From Bradyrhizobium niftali (GTDB lineage: Bacteria > Pseudomonadota > Alphaproteobacteria > Rhizobiales > Xanthobacteraceae): a stretch of DNA of 64,000 nt. This document shows, one piece after another, positions 8,146 to 17,431 of the stretch (within the stretch, counting starts at the first letter, position 1; each line of letters starts with the position of its first letter). The position numbers and the translations under genes were made by a program. The notes beneath the pieces were generated by a model. That model did not search any database and was not told where the DNA came from. It saw only the letters and a list, made by a program, of their open reading frames with translations. The stretch lies in contig NZ_SPQT01000005.1 of NCBI RefSeq assembly GCF_004571025.1, forward strand, positions 124,001 through 188,000. Direction: 5' to 3'.

Positions 8146-9471
8146 TCATTCACCGATGTAGAGGCGACCCCGCTTCTTGGCGATCTGGTAGACCAGCACG
8201 CTTAGGAGCGCGATCAACGATCCGTAAACGGGAAACATCCAGGCGATGTGCTCGCGTTGCAACCAGACCAGCAGATAGGGTGACGTCCCGCCAAACAGAG
8301 AGACGCCGAGCGCATACCCGAGAGCCACTCCGGTGGTCCGCACGGCGCGCGGCATCAGCGTGGTGGCGATGAAATTATAGAGGGCCATGTTGAAGCCCAC
8401 GATCGCGCCGCCGAACACCGTGACAAAGAAGAACGTGACGATGCCTTTTTCCGAATAGAGCAGTGTCAGGAAGAAGCATGGGATGAGCAACAGGCGCAGC
8501 AGCGTGAACGCGCGCGAGGGTCGCACCTTGTCCGCGAAAGCGCCGATAAGGGGCGCCGTTGACATCCAGATCAGGACCATCAGCGTCATGATCCCGTACA
8601 CATACGTGCTGTTCTCCTTGAAGACCGTGTTGGCCATGTTGGGCAGGCCGGTGTTCCACGCATAGTTGGCGATCTGCACCGAGCCAATCACCAGGATGAC
8701 GGCGAGCAGCGAAAGGCGGACGCTCCATAGCGTTTTCCACACACCGCCAGTCGTTTCCTGAATACGCGAAGACTCGTCTTGCCGATGCATGGCTCGATTG
8801 ATCAAGGTTTCCGGCACCGTGGTGCGCAGATAGATGATCAAAAGGCCCAGCAGGCCACCGACCGCAAAGGGTATGCGCCAGGCCCACTCGCGCATGGCTT
8901 CAGGTGCGACCGAGGCGCTCACCAGGAAGGCAACCAGGCTCGATCCAAGGTTTCCCAACTGGATAAATGTGCCACCAATCAGACCGAGGTAGTGCCCCTC
9001 TTTGCCAGGTGGCGCCAATTCAATTGCAATGGCATTGGCGACACCAGCCTCAGCGCCAGTAGCAAGCCCCTGAATGAGCCGCATGATCAGCAGCGCTATC
9101 GCCGCCGTGACGCCGAGATCCTTGTAGGTGGGCAGCAAGGATATCAAAAGCGAGCAAACAGCCATGGCCGTAACCGAGATCAACATCACGCGCTTGTGGC
9201 TGATGCGATCTGCGACCGGCCCCAGCAAAGCCGCGCCCAGCGGCCGAGCGCAAAAACCCGCCCCGTACACGGCCAGTCCCGCTAGCAGCGAGGTGGTGGG
9301 ATCATCGGAAGGGAAGAAGTGCGGCGAGAGAAACGCTGCCATTACGCCGTAGACATTCCAGTCGTACCACTCCAGCGCCACCCCTCCTCCAAGGCCGGCG
9401 GTCATCCGCTTGTTGGCAGTTTGCTTGTCAAGCTGGATGGGTACTGCGCTGGGCTGAGCAATGATGTTCAT
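8146..9471 (-). CDS. MFS transporter, metabolite:H+ symporter (MHS) family
   Basis: 441 residues from the ATG at 9471, which has GAGGA just upstream; an open frame extends to 9546 but the extra residues are arginine-rich and unlike the family. About twelve hydrophobic segments are visible. MHS hallmarks are LEWYDWNVYG in helix 1, ADRISHKR in the loop between helices 2 and 3, and RLIQGLATGAEAG in helix 4. Family members (KgtP, ShiA, ProP types) bring in organic acids or osmolytes with protons. An operator palindrome at 9961-9974 lies about 490 bases upstream. Probable uptake system for the acid handled by the CoA-transferase and hydratase (inference). Confidence 0.88.
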   Translation of the reverse strand: MNIIAQPSAVPIQLDKQTANKRMTAGLGGGVALEWYDWNVYGVMAAFLSPHFFPSDDPTTSLLAGLAVYGAGFCARPLGAALLGPVADRISHKRVMLISVTAMAVCSLLISLLPTYKDLGVTAAIALLIMRLIQGLATGAEAGVANAIAIELAPPGKEGHYLGLIGGTFIQLGNLGSSLVAFLVSASVAPEAMREWAWRIPFAVGGLLGLLIIYLRTTVPETLINRAMHRQDESSRIQETTGGVWKTLWSVRLSLLAVILVIGSVQIANYAWNTGLPNMANTVFKENSTYVYGIMTLMVLIWMSTAPLIGAFADKVRPSRAFTLLRLLLIPCFFLTLLYSEKGIVTFFFVTVFGGAIVGFNMALYNFIATTLMPRAVRTTGVALGYALGVSLFGGTSPYLLVWLQREHIAWMFPVYGSLIALLSVLVYQIAKKRGRLYIGE

Positions 9472-9960
9472 GGGTCCTCGGGCTCTATTGATGTCGTTAA
9501 TAATTTTGCGGGTCGCGCGAGAACGAGCAGCCGCTCGTCGGCCCAACTGCGCCCGCAGCGGCGGGGTCTACGAGAGCGGCGGCCTTGAGCAGGCCGGACC
9601 GCGGAAGCGCAGGCGCAAAAGGTGCCCGGGATGCCGGTGGAAAGCCCGCCTCCCTTCGCGTATTTGCGGGCCTCGCCTCAGGAGCGGCCATTGCACGACC
9701 CTAACGGCGCAGGACGCCTCCATCGTTGCCTCCGATTTGCGCGGCGGCTCGCATAAAGCGCGCGCGACATTCCGTGCCATTCCCATGGCTAACCCTCCTC
9801 CTGTTGCTCTAAGCGCACTTCTGAAGAAGCTGATGTTCTTGTTGGACAGCGCGGCGTCAAAGAGCGCCGCAGCGTCAATGAGATCCTTCAGATGCGCCCG
9901 CTCTCGCTGGCCGCACGCTTCCGGTTTCCCGCATTTGTCAGCCTTTTTTGACGCCATTCC

Positions 9961-9974
9961 TGAAATCGATTTCA
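9961..9974. promoter_or_regulatory. LacI-family operator copy upstream of the MFS transporter
   Basis: TGAAATCGATTTCA, a perfect 14-bp palindrome identical to the core of the site at 3873-3890. Confidence 0.7.
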
Positions 9975-10124
9975 AGATCAATAGGAATTCGGAACGGTGG
10001 AGTCAAGCCGCTTTTCAAGGCTAAGGCGCGCCTCATGGGGCGCCGTCAGCCCGCTTGAGCGAGCGGCGCCAGCGGCGCGGGGACTGATTCAGTCCAAAAA
10101 CAGGCCCAAGAAGCGTCGTTGCCA

Positions 10125-10138
10125 AGAAATCGATTTCA
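10125..10138. promoter_or_regulatory. LacI-family operator copy upstream of the enoyl-CoA hydratase
   Basis: AGAAATCGATTTCA keeps the central 12-bp palindrome GAAATCGATTTC; only one outer base differs from the other copies. It ends 42 bases before the hydratase ATG, a position suited to repression of its promoter. Confidence 0.65.
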
Positions 10139-10180
10139 GTTTATGCGCTGGTTCTCATATTCCTTCAGGAGAACCGCTCC

Positions 10181-10963
10181 ATGACCAAGACGTCCGATCT
10201 CATCCAGTCGACATCTGTCGCGCCCCACGTGCGCCTTTTGACGCTGAATAGGACATCGAAACGAAACGCCTTGAGCAACGAACTGATTGTGGATCTAGGC
10301 GCGACCTTGCGGGATGCCGCAATTGACGAAGATGTCCGCTGTGTCGTGATTTGTGGCAGCGATGCGTTCTTCTCTGCCGGCGCCGATATCAAGGAGATGC
10401 GAGAGCGCGGCTTTGAGGCAATCGACAATCCTGCGCGACGTTCTGCTTGGCGGGATGTCGCCAATTTCCCCAAGCCTCTCATTGCCGCAGTCGAGGGCAT
10501 TTGCTTCGGCGGCGGCCACGAATTGGCACTGCTCGCGGACATCGTGATAGCAGGCGAAGGGGCGGTATTTGGACAGCCTGAGATTAACATCGGGATATTG
10601 CCGGGCGACGGCGCGACGCAAAGGCTGACACGCGTGGCTGGCAAATCGCTGGCCATGCTGATGATCCTGAGCGGCCAATCCATCACGGCGCGGATCGCGA
10701 TGCAGGCCGGCCTTGTGGCGGAAGTTGTCGAAAGCGGCAGGGCGCAGATTCGTGCGGTCGAACTAGCCGATCTGATTGCGCAAAAGCCTCCCCGTTCGGC
10801 TGAACTTGCCAAAGCTGCAGTTCTCGCCGCGTTTCAGACCACGCTGGACGCCGGGCTCGAGTTTGAACGCCAAGCGATCCGGTTTGCCTTCAGCACAGCT
10901 GACCAGCAGGAAGGCATGAACGCCTTCTTTGAGAAGAGGCCGCCGAACTATCGCGGAAACTAG
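10181..10963 (+). CDS. Enoyl-CoA hydratase/isomerase family protein
   Basis: 260 residues, the standard crotonase length. The oxyanion-hole segment SAGADIKEM is at about 66-73. Both catalytic glutamates of true hydratases are present, E114 in GGGHELALLADI and E134 in FGQPEINIG, so a hydratase rather than a pure isomerase is likely. Crotonases add water to an alpha,beta-unsaturated acyl-CoA. It is monocistronic, preceded by a LacI-type operator, and converges on the downstream minus-strand binding-protein gene. Substrate unknown; the CoA-transferase at 2620 would make its CoA thioester (inference). Confidence 0.88.
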   Translation: MTKTSDLIQSTSVAPHVRLLTLNRTSKRNALSNELIVDLGATLRDAAIDEDVRCVVICGSDAFFSAGADIKEMRERGFEAIDNPARRSAWRDVANFPKPLIAAVEGICFGGGHELALLADIVIAGEGAVFGQPEINIGILPGDGATQRLTRVAGKSLAMLMILSGQSITARIAMQAGLVAEVVESGRAQIRAVELADLIAQKPPRSAELAKAAVLAAFQTTLDAGLEFERQAIRFAFSTADQQEGMNAFFEKRPPNYRGN

Positions 10964-11021
10964 CTACCGCGATCTGCTCGCATGCGGCGCCAGCAAAGCT
11001 GGACCACGTAACATGGGCCTT

Positions 11022-12242
11022 TCAACACTCCTTCGGGTCGACCAGGCCGGCGCTACGGGCGACGATTTCGTATTGGCCGGCCCTTGCCACACCAACGTAC
11101 ATGTTCATCCTACAGTGGCGCTTGCCCGGCACCATCTCCGCCGGCCCGCCAGGCCCTTCCGCAAGCTTTGCGTGGTCGAGGGCGGCGGCGACCGCCTCGC
11201 GGTCAAGCGTACCAGCTTCCTTGACTGCGGCTTCCCACAGCTTCAATCCTCGATAAGTGCCGGTCGCGGCGCTGCCTGCTGAGAACCGGAACTTGCCAGG
11301 AAACTGCTTTTCGTAGGCCGACTGAATTTTGGCGCTCACCGGATCTTCCACCGCGAACGCCCTGTAGTAGTCCAGGCTGCTGGCGAGGCCTTCGATCTCG
11401 TGAGCCTGATTCATTTCGAGCGTGTTCTCGTCATAGTAGACGCAGCCCAGCCGTCCCCCATTCCTGGAAAAGCCCGCTTCATAAAGCTGTTTGAAGAAGG
11501 AGCCGACGCCCGGGGGGATGACGCTGTTGAAGACCACGTCTACTTTGTTGGACGTGATGCGGCTCACGGTCGATGAAAAATCGATCTGGTCAAGGGGATA
11601 GTACTCCTCGAACACCACCTCCCCGCCGCTGCTCTCGATCACCTTGCGCGCATAGGCGTTGATTGTTTGCGGCCAGACGTAGTTGGAGCCAGGCAGCGCG
11701 AAGCGTCTGCCCCCGTTCTTGATCAGCCAGGGGATGAACCGGTCGCAATTCTGCGCCGGAACCGGGCCGGTGCAGAACAGATTGGGCGTGCACTCCTTGC
11801 CTTCGTAGGCCTGCGGATAGATGTAGAGCGTCTTGCCACGAGAGATGATGATGTCCTTGATGGCATTACGCATCGAGCTCGCAATGCCACCGAGCACCAG
11901 GTCGACCTTGTCTCGCTGAATCAGCTTGCGGACATTGCCGACAGCGACGGACTCGTTGGACGCGGTGTCCTCGATCAGGAGCTCGATGGGGCGCCCGAGT
12001 AGACCACCAGTCTCGTTGATCTCGTTGACCACCATGCGAGCGACATTGGCGTCGGTATTCCCGGCAAACCCGAGTGCCCCCGTAAGGTCGGTGGCAATGC
12101 CTATCCTGATCGGGCCTTCGGCGGCGTTGGCCCAGTCAGGACGGATCACCCAGCTGGCCGGGCCGGCCGCAATGGCCGCCGACGCAAAGGCGAAATTGCA
12201 GAGAAAGCGGCGGCGGCTGAGTTGTCGGCGATCATTCAACAT
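11022..12242 (-). CDS. ABC transporter substrate-binding protein, UrtA/AmiC-like, Tat-exported (second copy)
   Basis: About 406 residues from the ATG at 12242, which has GGGGAGG at good spacing; an in-frame ATG at 12266 lacks this. The N-terminus has a twin-arginine signal (RRQLSRRRFLCNFAFASAA). The mature part opens IRIGIATDLTG and has YIYPQAYEGKEC, FALPGSNYVWPQT and EEYYPLDQIDFSS, the pattern of the UrtA/AmiC branch of branched-chain amino acid type binding proteins, which bind urea or short amides. It is nearly identical along its length to the protein at 16211-17431. It is the last gene of the transporter cluster, after the amidohydrolase, with a degenerate TTGGGTA repeat ahead of it. Confidence 0.88.
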   Translation of the reverse strand: MLNDRRQLSRRRFLCNFAFASAAIAAGPASWVIRPDWANAAEGPIRIGIATDLTGALGFAGNTDANVARMVVNEINETGGLLGRPIELLIEDTASNESVAVGNVRKLIQRDKVDLVLGGIASSMRNAIKDIIISRGKTLYIYPQAYEGKECTPNLFCTGPVPAQNCDRFIPWLIKNGGRRFALPGSNYVWPQTINAYARKVIESSGGEVVFEEYYPLDQIDFSSTVSRITSNKVDVVFNSVIPPGVGSFFKQLYEAGFSRNGGRLGCVYYDENTLEMNQAHEIEGLASSLDYYRAFAVEDPVSAKIQSAYEKQFPGKFRFSAGSAATGTYRGLKLWEAAVKEAGTLDREAVAAALDHAKLAEGPGGPAEMVPGKRHCRMNMYVGVARAGQYEIVARSAGLVDPKEC

Positions 12243-12360
12243 CGAACTGACCTCCCCTTGGCTCATAGCCTTAAATCCACGTGCCTTGCTCTTTCCCCGG
12301 GGCCGGCAGCCTAAAAGCTATCCGTCATTTTAGGTTTCAAGCAGCCTCTTCCGCTCGCGT

Positions 12361-12377
12361 TTGGGTAAAATCGCGTA
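12361..12377. promoter_or_regulatory. Degenerate TTGGGTA direct repeat upstream of the second binding-protein gene
   Basis: TTGGGTA then TCGCGTA ten bases later, so one full and one degenerate half-site with the same spacing and orientation as the sites at 18519, 23139 and 41082. It lies about 120 bases before the start at 12242. Weak alone; supported by position. Confidence 0.38.
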
Positions 12378-12391
12378 ACAAAGGGCAGCCT

Positions 12392-13648
12392 TCAGGACAG
12401 TCTGAAAAACTCCTTCGCGTTCCCGCCAAGGATTCTGATCGCCAAGCGCTCTGCGTCTCGCGACTGAAAGTAACCGTTCGCGACTTTTTCGTTCAGAACC
12501 TCACCGATCAACCGGCGTGCGCCCTGTATCGCGGCAAACGTCTCCTCAACGTGAAGACAATCTCCTCCGATCATCATTCGCGATTCATCTGGCAGGACTT
12601 CAATGGCTTCGTGGAGGGCAAGCTTGAAATGTGACGGGCTCAACAGAAAAGACCAGCACAAATCAAGCCAGACATTTCGGTACACAAAGGCCATTCCCAA
12701 CAGGTCCCGGCTCCATGGATAGGCCAAATGCATCAACAGAAAGCGGGTCCGAGGATGACGCTCAATCAACCCGGTCATGCGTAGGGGGTGGGAGCCGCTT
12801 ATGATTGCCGTTCCAAGATGAGTTTGGACTGGCAGGTCGGCCTCGCCTGCGAGTTGGCAAAACAAGTCGACGACAAAGTCGCAGAACGCCTTGCGCGCCG
12901 CAGGGGATGGAGACCTTTGTCCCCAAGCCTGCCGAGCCAGTTCCTCGTCCGGTTCGTCAAAGCTTAGATCCCGGTCATAGGCGAGTGCGTTCTTGAGCGC
13001 GATGTGATTGCGCCGTGAGCAGCCGGCAACGAGCTCACGGATTGCGTCGCAATAATCATCGAAGGTTTTCACCTCGAGGCCGAGGCGCCGCAGCAACGTA
13101 TGCCCGCAATTTCCATTATGATCGCGAGATTCGGGGTGCCAGCCGAGGGCGAATGCGTTAATCCGCAGGACCGCATCGTAACTTTGCCCAAGGACCGGCC
13201 GCGGATCCATCAACGGATCGAGAAAAGGGTCTGTTACGATCCTTCCGATGGCGGCCCGCCCGATCACCTCACTTGGCCATGTCGCCTCCTTGTGGCGCAA
13301 GCGCACTGACGCATCTACCGCCTCCCAGTTGTCGCGAGTGATTCCAGTGTCGGCGACGCCGTAAAGCTCGGCGACTCCGCGGACGAGGTTACGGACGAAT
13401 GCGTTCGATCCGCTCCTCTCGAGGAACGGCGCAAGGGCCTCCCAGGTGGTCGGCTCGGGAGGGATAGATACCATTTCGATGGTTGCCTTAGGCTCGGATG
13501 GCAGCACGTGACTCGTCCAAGCCGCATAGCTCTGTTGGAACAGTTTCAACAGATTTACGTCCGCGCTATGTGCGACCTCGGCCATGTGATGTTCATGGAC
13601 ATCGACGACTTGGCACGCATTGACAAAATCGCTCATAGTTTCGGACAT
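12392..13648 (-). CDS. Amidohydrolase-superfamily (TIM-barrel metallohydrolase) protein
   Basis: About 418 residues from the ATG at 13648, preceded by GGAGAGGGG; ATGs at 13669 and 13636 are possible. Metal-site style motifs appear in order: VVDVHEHH near the N-terminus, PVQTHLGTAI, LLMHLAYPW and MIGGDCLHVEE. The layout resembles the amidohydrolase-2/uronate-isomerase-like branch, members of which hydrolyse, decarboxylate or isomerise small acids. Placed between the ATPase genes and the second binding-protein gene of a UrtA-like transporter, it probably acts on the imported compound (inference). Substrate not determinable. Confidence 0.75.
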   Translation of the reverse strand: MSETMSDFVNACQVVDVHEHHMAEVAHSADVNLLKLFQQSYAAWTSHVLPSEPKATIEMVSIPPEPTTWEALAPFLERSGSNAFVRNLVRGVAELYGVADTGITRDNWEAVDASVRLRHKEATWPSEVIGRAAIGRIVTDPFLDPLMDPRPVLGQSYDAVLRINAFALGWHPESRDHNGNCGHTLLRRLGLEVKTFDDYCDAIRELVAGCSRRNHIALKNALAYDRDLSFDEPDEELARQAWGQRSPSPAARKAFCDFVVDLFCQLAGEADLPVQTHLGTAIISGSHPLRMTGLIERHPRTRFLLMHLAYPWSRDLLGMAFVYRNVWLDLCWSFLLSPSHFKLALHEAIEVLPDESRMMIGGDCLHVEETFAAIQGARRLIGEVLNEKVANGYFQSRDAERLAIRILGGNAKEFFRLS

Positions 13649-13725
13649 CGCCCCTCTCCGTTCAGCCATCGCAAGAAACTCAAATGCGCCACCTTCGACA
13701 TGGAGATAGCCTCCGGCGAACGCCT

Positions 13726-14421
13726 CTACGGCGCTAGATACGTCAACAGCCGCGGGTCGTTGCGCAGCTGCTGCGACGCGCCCGAAAGCGCGACACGGCC
13801 GCGATCGAGCACATAGGCCTGCTCCGCTACGCGCATTGCGAGGTCGAGGTGTTGCTCGACGATGATGATGGCGATCTCTCTGGCTAGCTCGACCAACCGC
13901 TCGGTGATCTCCTCGATGACACCGATCCAGACACCCTCGGTCGGCTCGTCCAGCAGGAGGAGTTTCGGGTTTCCGAGGATCGCGCGCCCTATTGCGAGCA
14001 TCTTGCGCTCGCCACCGGAGAGCGTTCCGGCCGGCTGATCGAGGCGCTGGCCGAGTTTCGGAAACATCTTCATCACCCGCTCCACTGCCGATCCATCGGG
14101 GTGCAAAAGCGATCCGACGGCGAGATTGTCACGCACGGAGAGGCGCGCGAACACTGAATGCTCTTGCGGCACATATCCAATGCCGGCCCGCACCCGCACT
14201 TCGGTCCGCCGGCGATCGATGTCTTGGCCGTTGAACTGCACGCCGCCCTTCCATGCCGGCAGTTCGCCGACAATCGCTTTCATGAGCGTGCTCTTTCCGG
14301 CGCCGTTGCGGCCGAGGACGGCGACCCCGCCACGCGGCGGAATGGCGATATTGACGCCGTACAAGACCTGACTGCGTCCATAGCCGGCGTCGAGATGCTT
14401 GATATTGAGGAATTCAGGCAC
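13726..14421 (-). CDS. ABC transporter ATP-binding protein, LivF/UrtE type
   Basis: About 231 residues from a GTG at 14421, which overlaps the end of the preceding ATPase gene. An open frame continues upstream, but only from this GTG does the protein begin like its family (EFLNIKHLDAGYGRSQVL). Walker A is LGRNGAGKST, the ABC signature LSGGERKMLAIGRA, Walker B LLLLDEPTEG, and the switch histidine lies in IVEQH. One of the two nucleotide-binding subunits of the importer; it pairs with the neighbouring LivG-type ATPase. Confidence 0.88.
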   Translation of the reverse strand: MPEFLNIKHLDAGYGRSQVLYGVNIAIPPRGGVAVLGRNGAGKSTLMKAIVGELPAWKGGVQFNGQDIDRRRTEVRVRAGIGYVPQEHSVFARLSVRDNLAVGSLLHPDGSAVERVMKMFPKLGQRLDQPAGTLSGGERKMLAIGRAILGNPKLLLLDEPTEGVWIGVIEEITERLVELAREIAIIIVEQHLDLAMRVAEQAYVLDRGRVALSGASQQLRNDPRLLTYLAP

Positions 14422-15148
14422 GGCGCAGATAAATCTCCTGGACGCTTCTGTTGGCCTGGATCTCGGCAACCGTCCCTGACGCCAGCACCTTGCCCTGATC
14501 AAGCACCGTCAAGCGGTCGCAGATGTCGCGGATGAAATCCAGGTCGTGCTCCACGATGACGAGCGAGCAATGCTGTTTGATCGGCTGCAACAATTCGCCG
14601 GTGACGCGGCGCTCTTCCAGGCTCATGCCGCCGGTGGGCTCGTCCAACAGCAGCAGGCGGGGTCGGCATGCGAGCGCCATCGCGATCTCCAACCATTGCT
14701 GCTGCCCGTGAGACAAGGTCGCCGCAGCATCAAAGGCGCGATCGGCGAGCCGGAACTGGAAGAGCATCGTCATGACCTCCTCGTGCAGTCGTCCTCGAGT
14801 GCGCGAGAACGCCAGGTCCAGCAGTGAGGACCTGGCCTGCAGCGCGAGCAGGATGTTGTCGTAAAGCGTGAGGGTCGGTAGGACGGCGGTGATCTGGAAT
14901 TTCAAGCTCATGCCAGCTCGCGCACGCTCTGGCGGCGTAAGCGAGGTGACGTCAGTGTTGATGAACGTCACCTTGCCTCGGGTTGGCACGAGCGCACCTG
15001 CAAGACACTTCATCAGCGTGCTCTTGCCCGAGCCGTTCGGTCCGATCAGGCCATGAAACTCTCTGTCGCCGACCGTGAGCGCCGCTCCGTCTAGCGCCGT
15101 GAGCTTGCCAAAGACCTTGGAGACGCCGGCGGCTTCAAGGAGCGGCAT
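14414..15148 (-). CDS. ABC transporter ATP-binding protein, LivG/UrtD type
   Basis: 244 residues. Walker A GPNGSGKST (about 36-44), signature LSHGQQQWLEIAMAL, Walker B LLLLDEPTGGM, switch VEHD. LSHGQ in place of LSGGQ is common in UrtD/LivG proteins. It overlaps the permease gene upstream by 14 bases and the second ATPase downstream by 8, showing tight translational coupling. Confidence 0.9.
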   Translation of the reverse strand: MPLLEAAGVSKVFGKLTALDGAALTVGDREFHGLIGPNGSGKSTLMKCLAGALVPTRGKVTFINTDVTSLTPPERARAGMSLKFQITAVLPTLTLYDNILLALQARSSLLDLAFSRTRGRLHEEVMTMLFQFRLADRAFDAAATLSHGQQQWLEIAMALACRPRLLLLDEPTGGMSLEERRVTGELLQPIKQHCSLVIVEHDLDFIRDICDRLTVLDQGKVLASGTVAEIQANRSVQEIYLRRA

Positions 15149-16211
15149 TGCGCTTCTCCTTCAGGCTCGGTCCGAAACGACCGACACGTTCTCGCTCACC
15201 TAGCACGAGGCTGATCAAGCCGAGGGGCCGGAACAGAATGACGAGCAACAGCAGAACGCCGAGAATGATCGGCCAGATATCGCGATAGTTGTCGGAAAGC
15301 CAGAAGCTGAGCCCCTCGACAATCGCGGTGCCGACGACCGCACCGATCAATGTCCCGGAGCCGCCGAACAAGACGTAGAGAACGACCTGGGTCGACATGA
15401 CCACGCCCAGCATGTTTGGCCAGACGAACCCCTCGTGAAACGCATAAAGGCTTCCGGAAGTACCTGCAATCGCGCCGCTGATTGCGAATATGATCGCCTT
15501 CAAATGTTGCACTTTGTACCCGAAGAAGGCGATCCGCTGTTCGTTCTCTCGCAATCCCGCGAGCGCCAGGCCGAACTGGGATCGCAACAAAAAGCGCGAC
15601 AGAAGATAGATCAGAACTAGAATGGCGAGCACCAGGTAGTAGAAACCTGGTCCCTCGCTCAATTCGTGCGAGCCGATGGTCATCGGTTGGATCGAAGGGA
15701 TACCGTTCTGGCCGCCAAGATAATGTGACCCTCTCGCCAGGCGGTCAGCTGCGTAAGCTCCGGTCATAGTACCAAGGGAAACGAAGACTACACTGGAGGG
15801 ATGACGGCCGAGCAGCAGGAAGCCTGCCAGCAGCAATGCCGCCACAAAGCCTATCAGGGCTCCGGCCGGAAGAACGGCAAAAATCGATCCGAGCCCGAAG
15901 TCGCGTGAAAGCAGCGCCACACCGTAGCCGGCCATGCCGAAGAACAACGACTGGCCCAAGCTCAATATCCCGGCATAGCCCCACACCAGGTCGAACGACA
16001 ACGCGAAGAGGCACAGTATTAGCACTCGCGTCGCATAAACAGTGATGTAATCCCGGAGGACGAGCGGTGCGATCGAAGCCGCAATCAGCAATGCTAGTTC
16101 GAAAATCGGAAGCACCTTCTTTCGGCCTGCGAAGGCAGATGCCATGACGGGCGAACGAGCAGCTTGAATGACGCGTGGCGGCGGCTGTATGCCAGTGCCG
16201 GTCGATGACAT
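15135..16211 (-). CDS. ABC transporter permease, LivM/UrtC type
   Basis: About 358 residues from the ATG at 16211, which forms TGATG with the stop of the binding-protein gene and has AAGGAG five bases upstream; a GTG two codons earlier is also in frame. It has eight or more hydrophobic segments and the LivM pattern DLVWGYAGILSLGQSLFFGMAGYG. A transmembrane subunit of the importer. Confidence 0.88.
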   Translation of the reverse strand: MSSTGTGIQPPPRVIQAARSPVMASAFAGRKKVLPIFELALLIAASIAPLVLRDYITVYATRVLILCLFALSFDLVWGYAGILSLGQSLFFGMAGYGVALLSRDFGLGSIFAVLPAGALIGFVAALLLAGFLLLGRHPSSVVFVSLGTMTGAYAADRLARGSHYLGGQNGIPSIQPMTIGSHELSEGPGFYYLVLAILVLIYLLSRFLLRSQFGLALAGLRENEQRIAFFGYKVQHLKAIIFAISGAIAGTSGSLYAFHEGFVWPNMLGVVMSTQVVLYVLFGGSGTLIGAVVGTAIVEGLSFWLSDNYRDIWPIILGVLLLLVILFRPLGLISLVLGERERVGRFGPSLKEKRNAAP

Positions 16212-17431
16212 CAGCACTCCTTCGGATCGACAAGGCCGGCGCTACGCGCGACAATCTCGTACTGGCCGCCCTTCGCCACTCCGATGTACATATTCATCCT
16301 GCAGTGGCGCTTGCCGGGCGCCATCTCGGCAGGCCCGCCCGGCCCTTCTGCAATCTTGGCGTGGTCGAGGGCGGCAGCTACCGAGTCGCGGTCAATTGTA
16401 CCAGCCTCCTTCACCGCCGCCTCCCATAGCTTCAGTCCTCGATAGGTGCCGGTAGCGGCGCTGCCTGCCGAGAACCGGAACTTGGCAGGGAATTGTTTGT
16501 CGTAAGCCGATTGGATCCTGGCGCTCACTGCATCCTCCGCCGCCAGCACCTTGTAGTAGTCGAGGCTGCTCGCGAGCCCTTCAATCTCCTGGGCCTGATT
16601 CATTTCCAGGAAGTTTTCGTCGTAATAGACGCAACCCAGCCGCCCGCCGTTTTTTGAGAAGCCGGCTTGGTAGAGCTGTTTGAAGAACGGGCTAACGCCG
16701 GGCGGAACAATAGCGTTGAAAACCACGTCTACTTTGTTGGATATGATGCGGCTAACCGTAGAGGAAAAGTCGATCTGGTCGAGCGGGTAGTATTCTTCAA
16801 AGACGACTTCGCCACCGCTGCTCTCAATCACCTTGCGCGCATAGGCATTAATTGTTTGCGGCCAAACATAATTGGAGCCAGGCAGGGCAAAGCGTTTGCC
16901 ACCATTTTTGATCAACCAGGGAATGAACTGGTCGCAATTCTGAGCCGGTACCGGCCCGGTGCAGAACAGAAAGGGCGTGCACTCTTTGCCTTCGTAACCT
17001 TCCGGATAGATATAGAGCGTCTTGCCGCGAGAGATAATGACGTCCTTGATCGCATTGCGCATCGAACTCGAGATACCCCCGATCACCAAGTCGACCTTAT
17101 CTCGCTGAATCAGCTTGCGCACATTTCCCACGGCGACGGATTCGTCGGAGGCAGTATCCTCAATCAGGAGCTCGATCGGGCGTCCCAATAGGCCGCCGGA
17201 ATCGTTGATCTCCTTGACCAGCATGCGAGCGACATTGGCGTCGGTGTTGCCGGCAAAGCCGAGTGACCCCGTAAGATCGGTCGCAATGCCGAGCCTGATC
17301 GGGCCTTCCGCAGCATTTGCCCAGTCCGGGCGAATCACCCAGCTCCCCGGGCCCGCGGCGATGGCCGCGGAAGCGAAGGCAAAATTGCCGAGAAAGCGGC
17401 GGCGGCTCAGTTGACGGTTGGCGTTGATCAT
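16211..17431 (-). CDS. ABC transporter substrate-binding protein, UrtA/AmiC-like, Tat-exported (first copy)
   Basis: 406 residues from the ATG at 17431, which overlaps the permease stop as ATGA; the frame is open further up but that part lies inside the permease gene. A twin-arginine signal (RQLSRRRFLGNFAFASAA) is followed by IRLGIATDLTGSLGFAGN. It is highly similar to the product of 11022-12242; differences are scattered conservative changes, so the pair arose by duplication and both copies look functional. The gene sits between the two permease genes, an unusual order for this family, where the binding protein usually comes first. Confidence 0.9.
   Translation of the reverse strand: MINANRQLSRRRFLGNFAFASAAIAAGPGSWVIRPDWANAAEGPIRLGIATDLTGSLGFAGNTDANVARMLVKEINDSGGLLGRPIELLIEDTASDESVAVGNVRKLIQRDKVDLVIGGISSSMRNAIKDVIISRGKTLYIYPEGYEGKECTPFLFCTGPVPAQNCDQFIPWLIKNGGKRFALPGSNYVWPQTINAYARKVIESSGGEVVFEEYYPLDQIDFSSTVSRIISNKVDVVFNAIVPPGVSPFFKQLYQAGFSKNGGRLGCVYYDENFLEMNQAQEIEGLASSLDYYKVLAAEDAVSARIQSAYDKQFPAKFRFSAGSAATGTYRGLKLWEAAVKEAGTIDRDSVAAALDHAKIAEGPGGPAEMAPGKRHCRMNMYIGVAKGGQYEIVARSAGLVDPKEC

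Larger units (their letters stand above)
9472..10180. other. Intergenic region between divergent transporter and hydratase genes
   Basis: About 700 bases with no convincing gene. Open frames on both strands are arginine-rich and show no family resemblance. It holds two copies of the LacI-type palindrome, one nearer each divergent gene, and is probably a double promoter region. Confidence 0.5.

Noticed and set aside
15744..15762. GTCAGCTGCGTAAGCTCC resembling a tts box
   Set aside because: Lies inside the LivM-type permease coding sequence, has the wrong internal spacing and no gene start follows.
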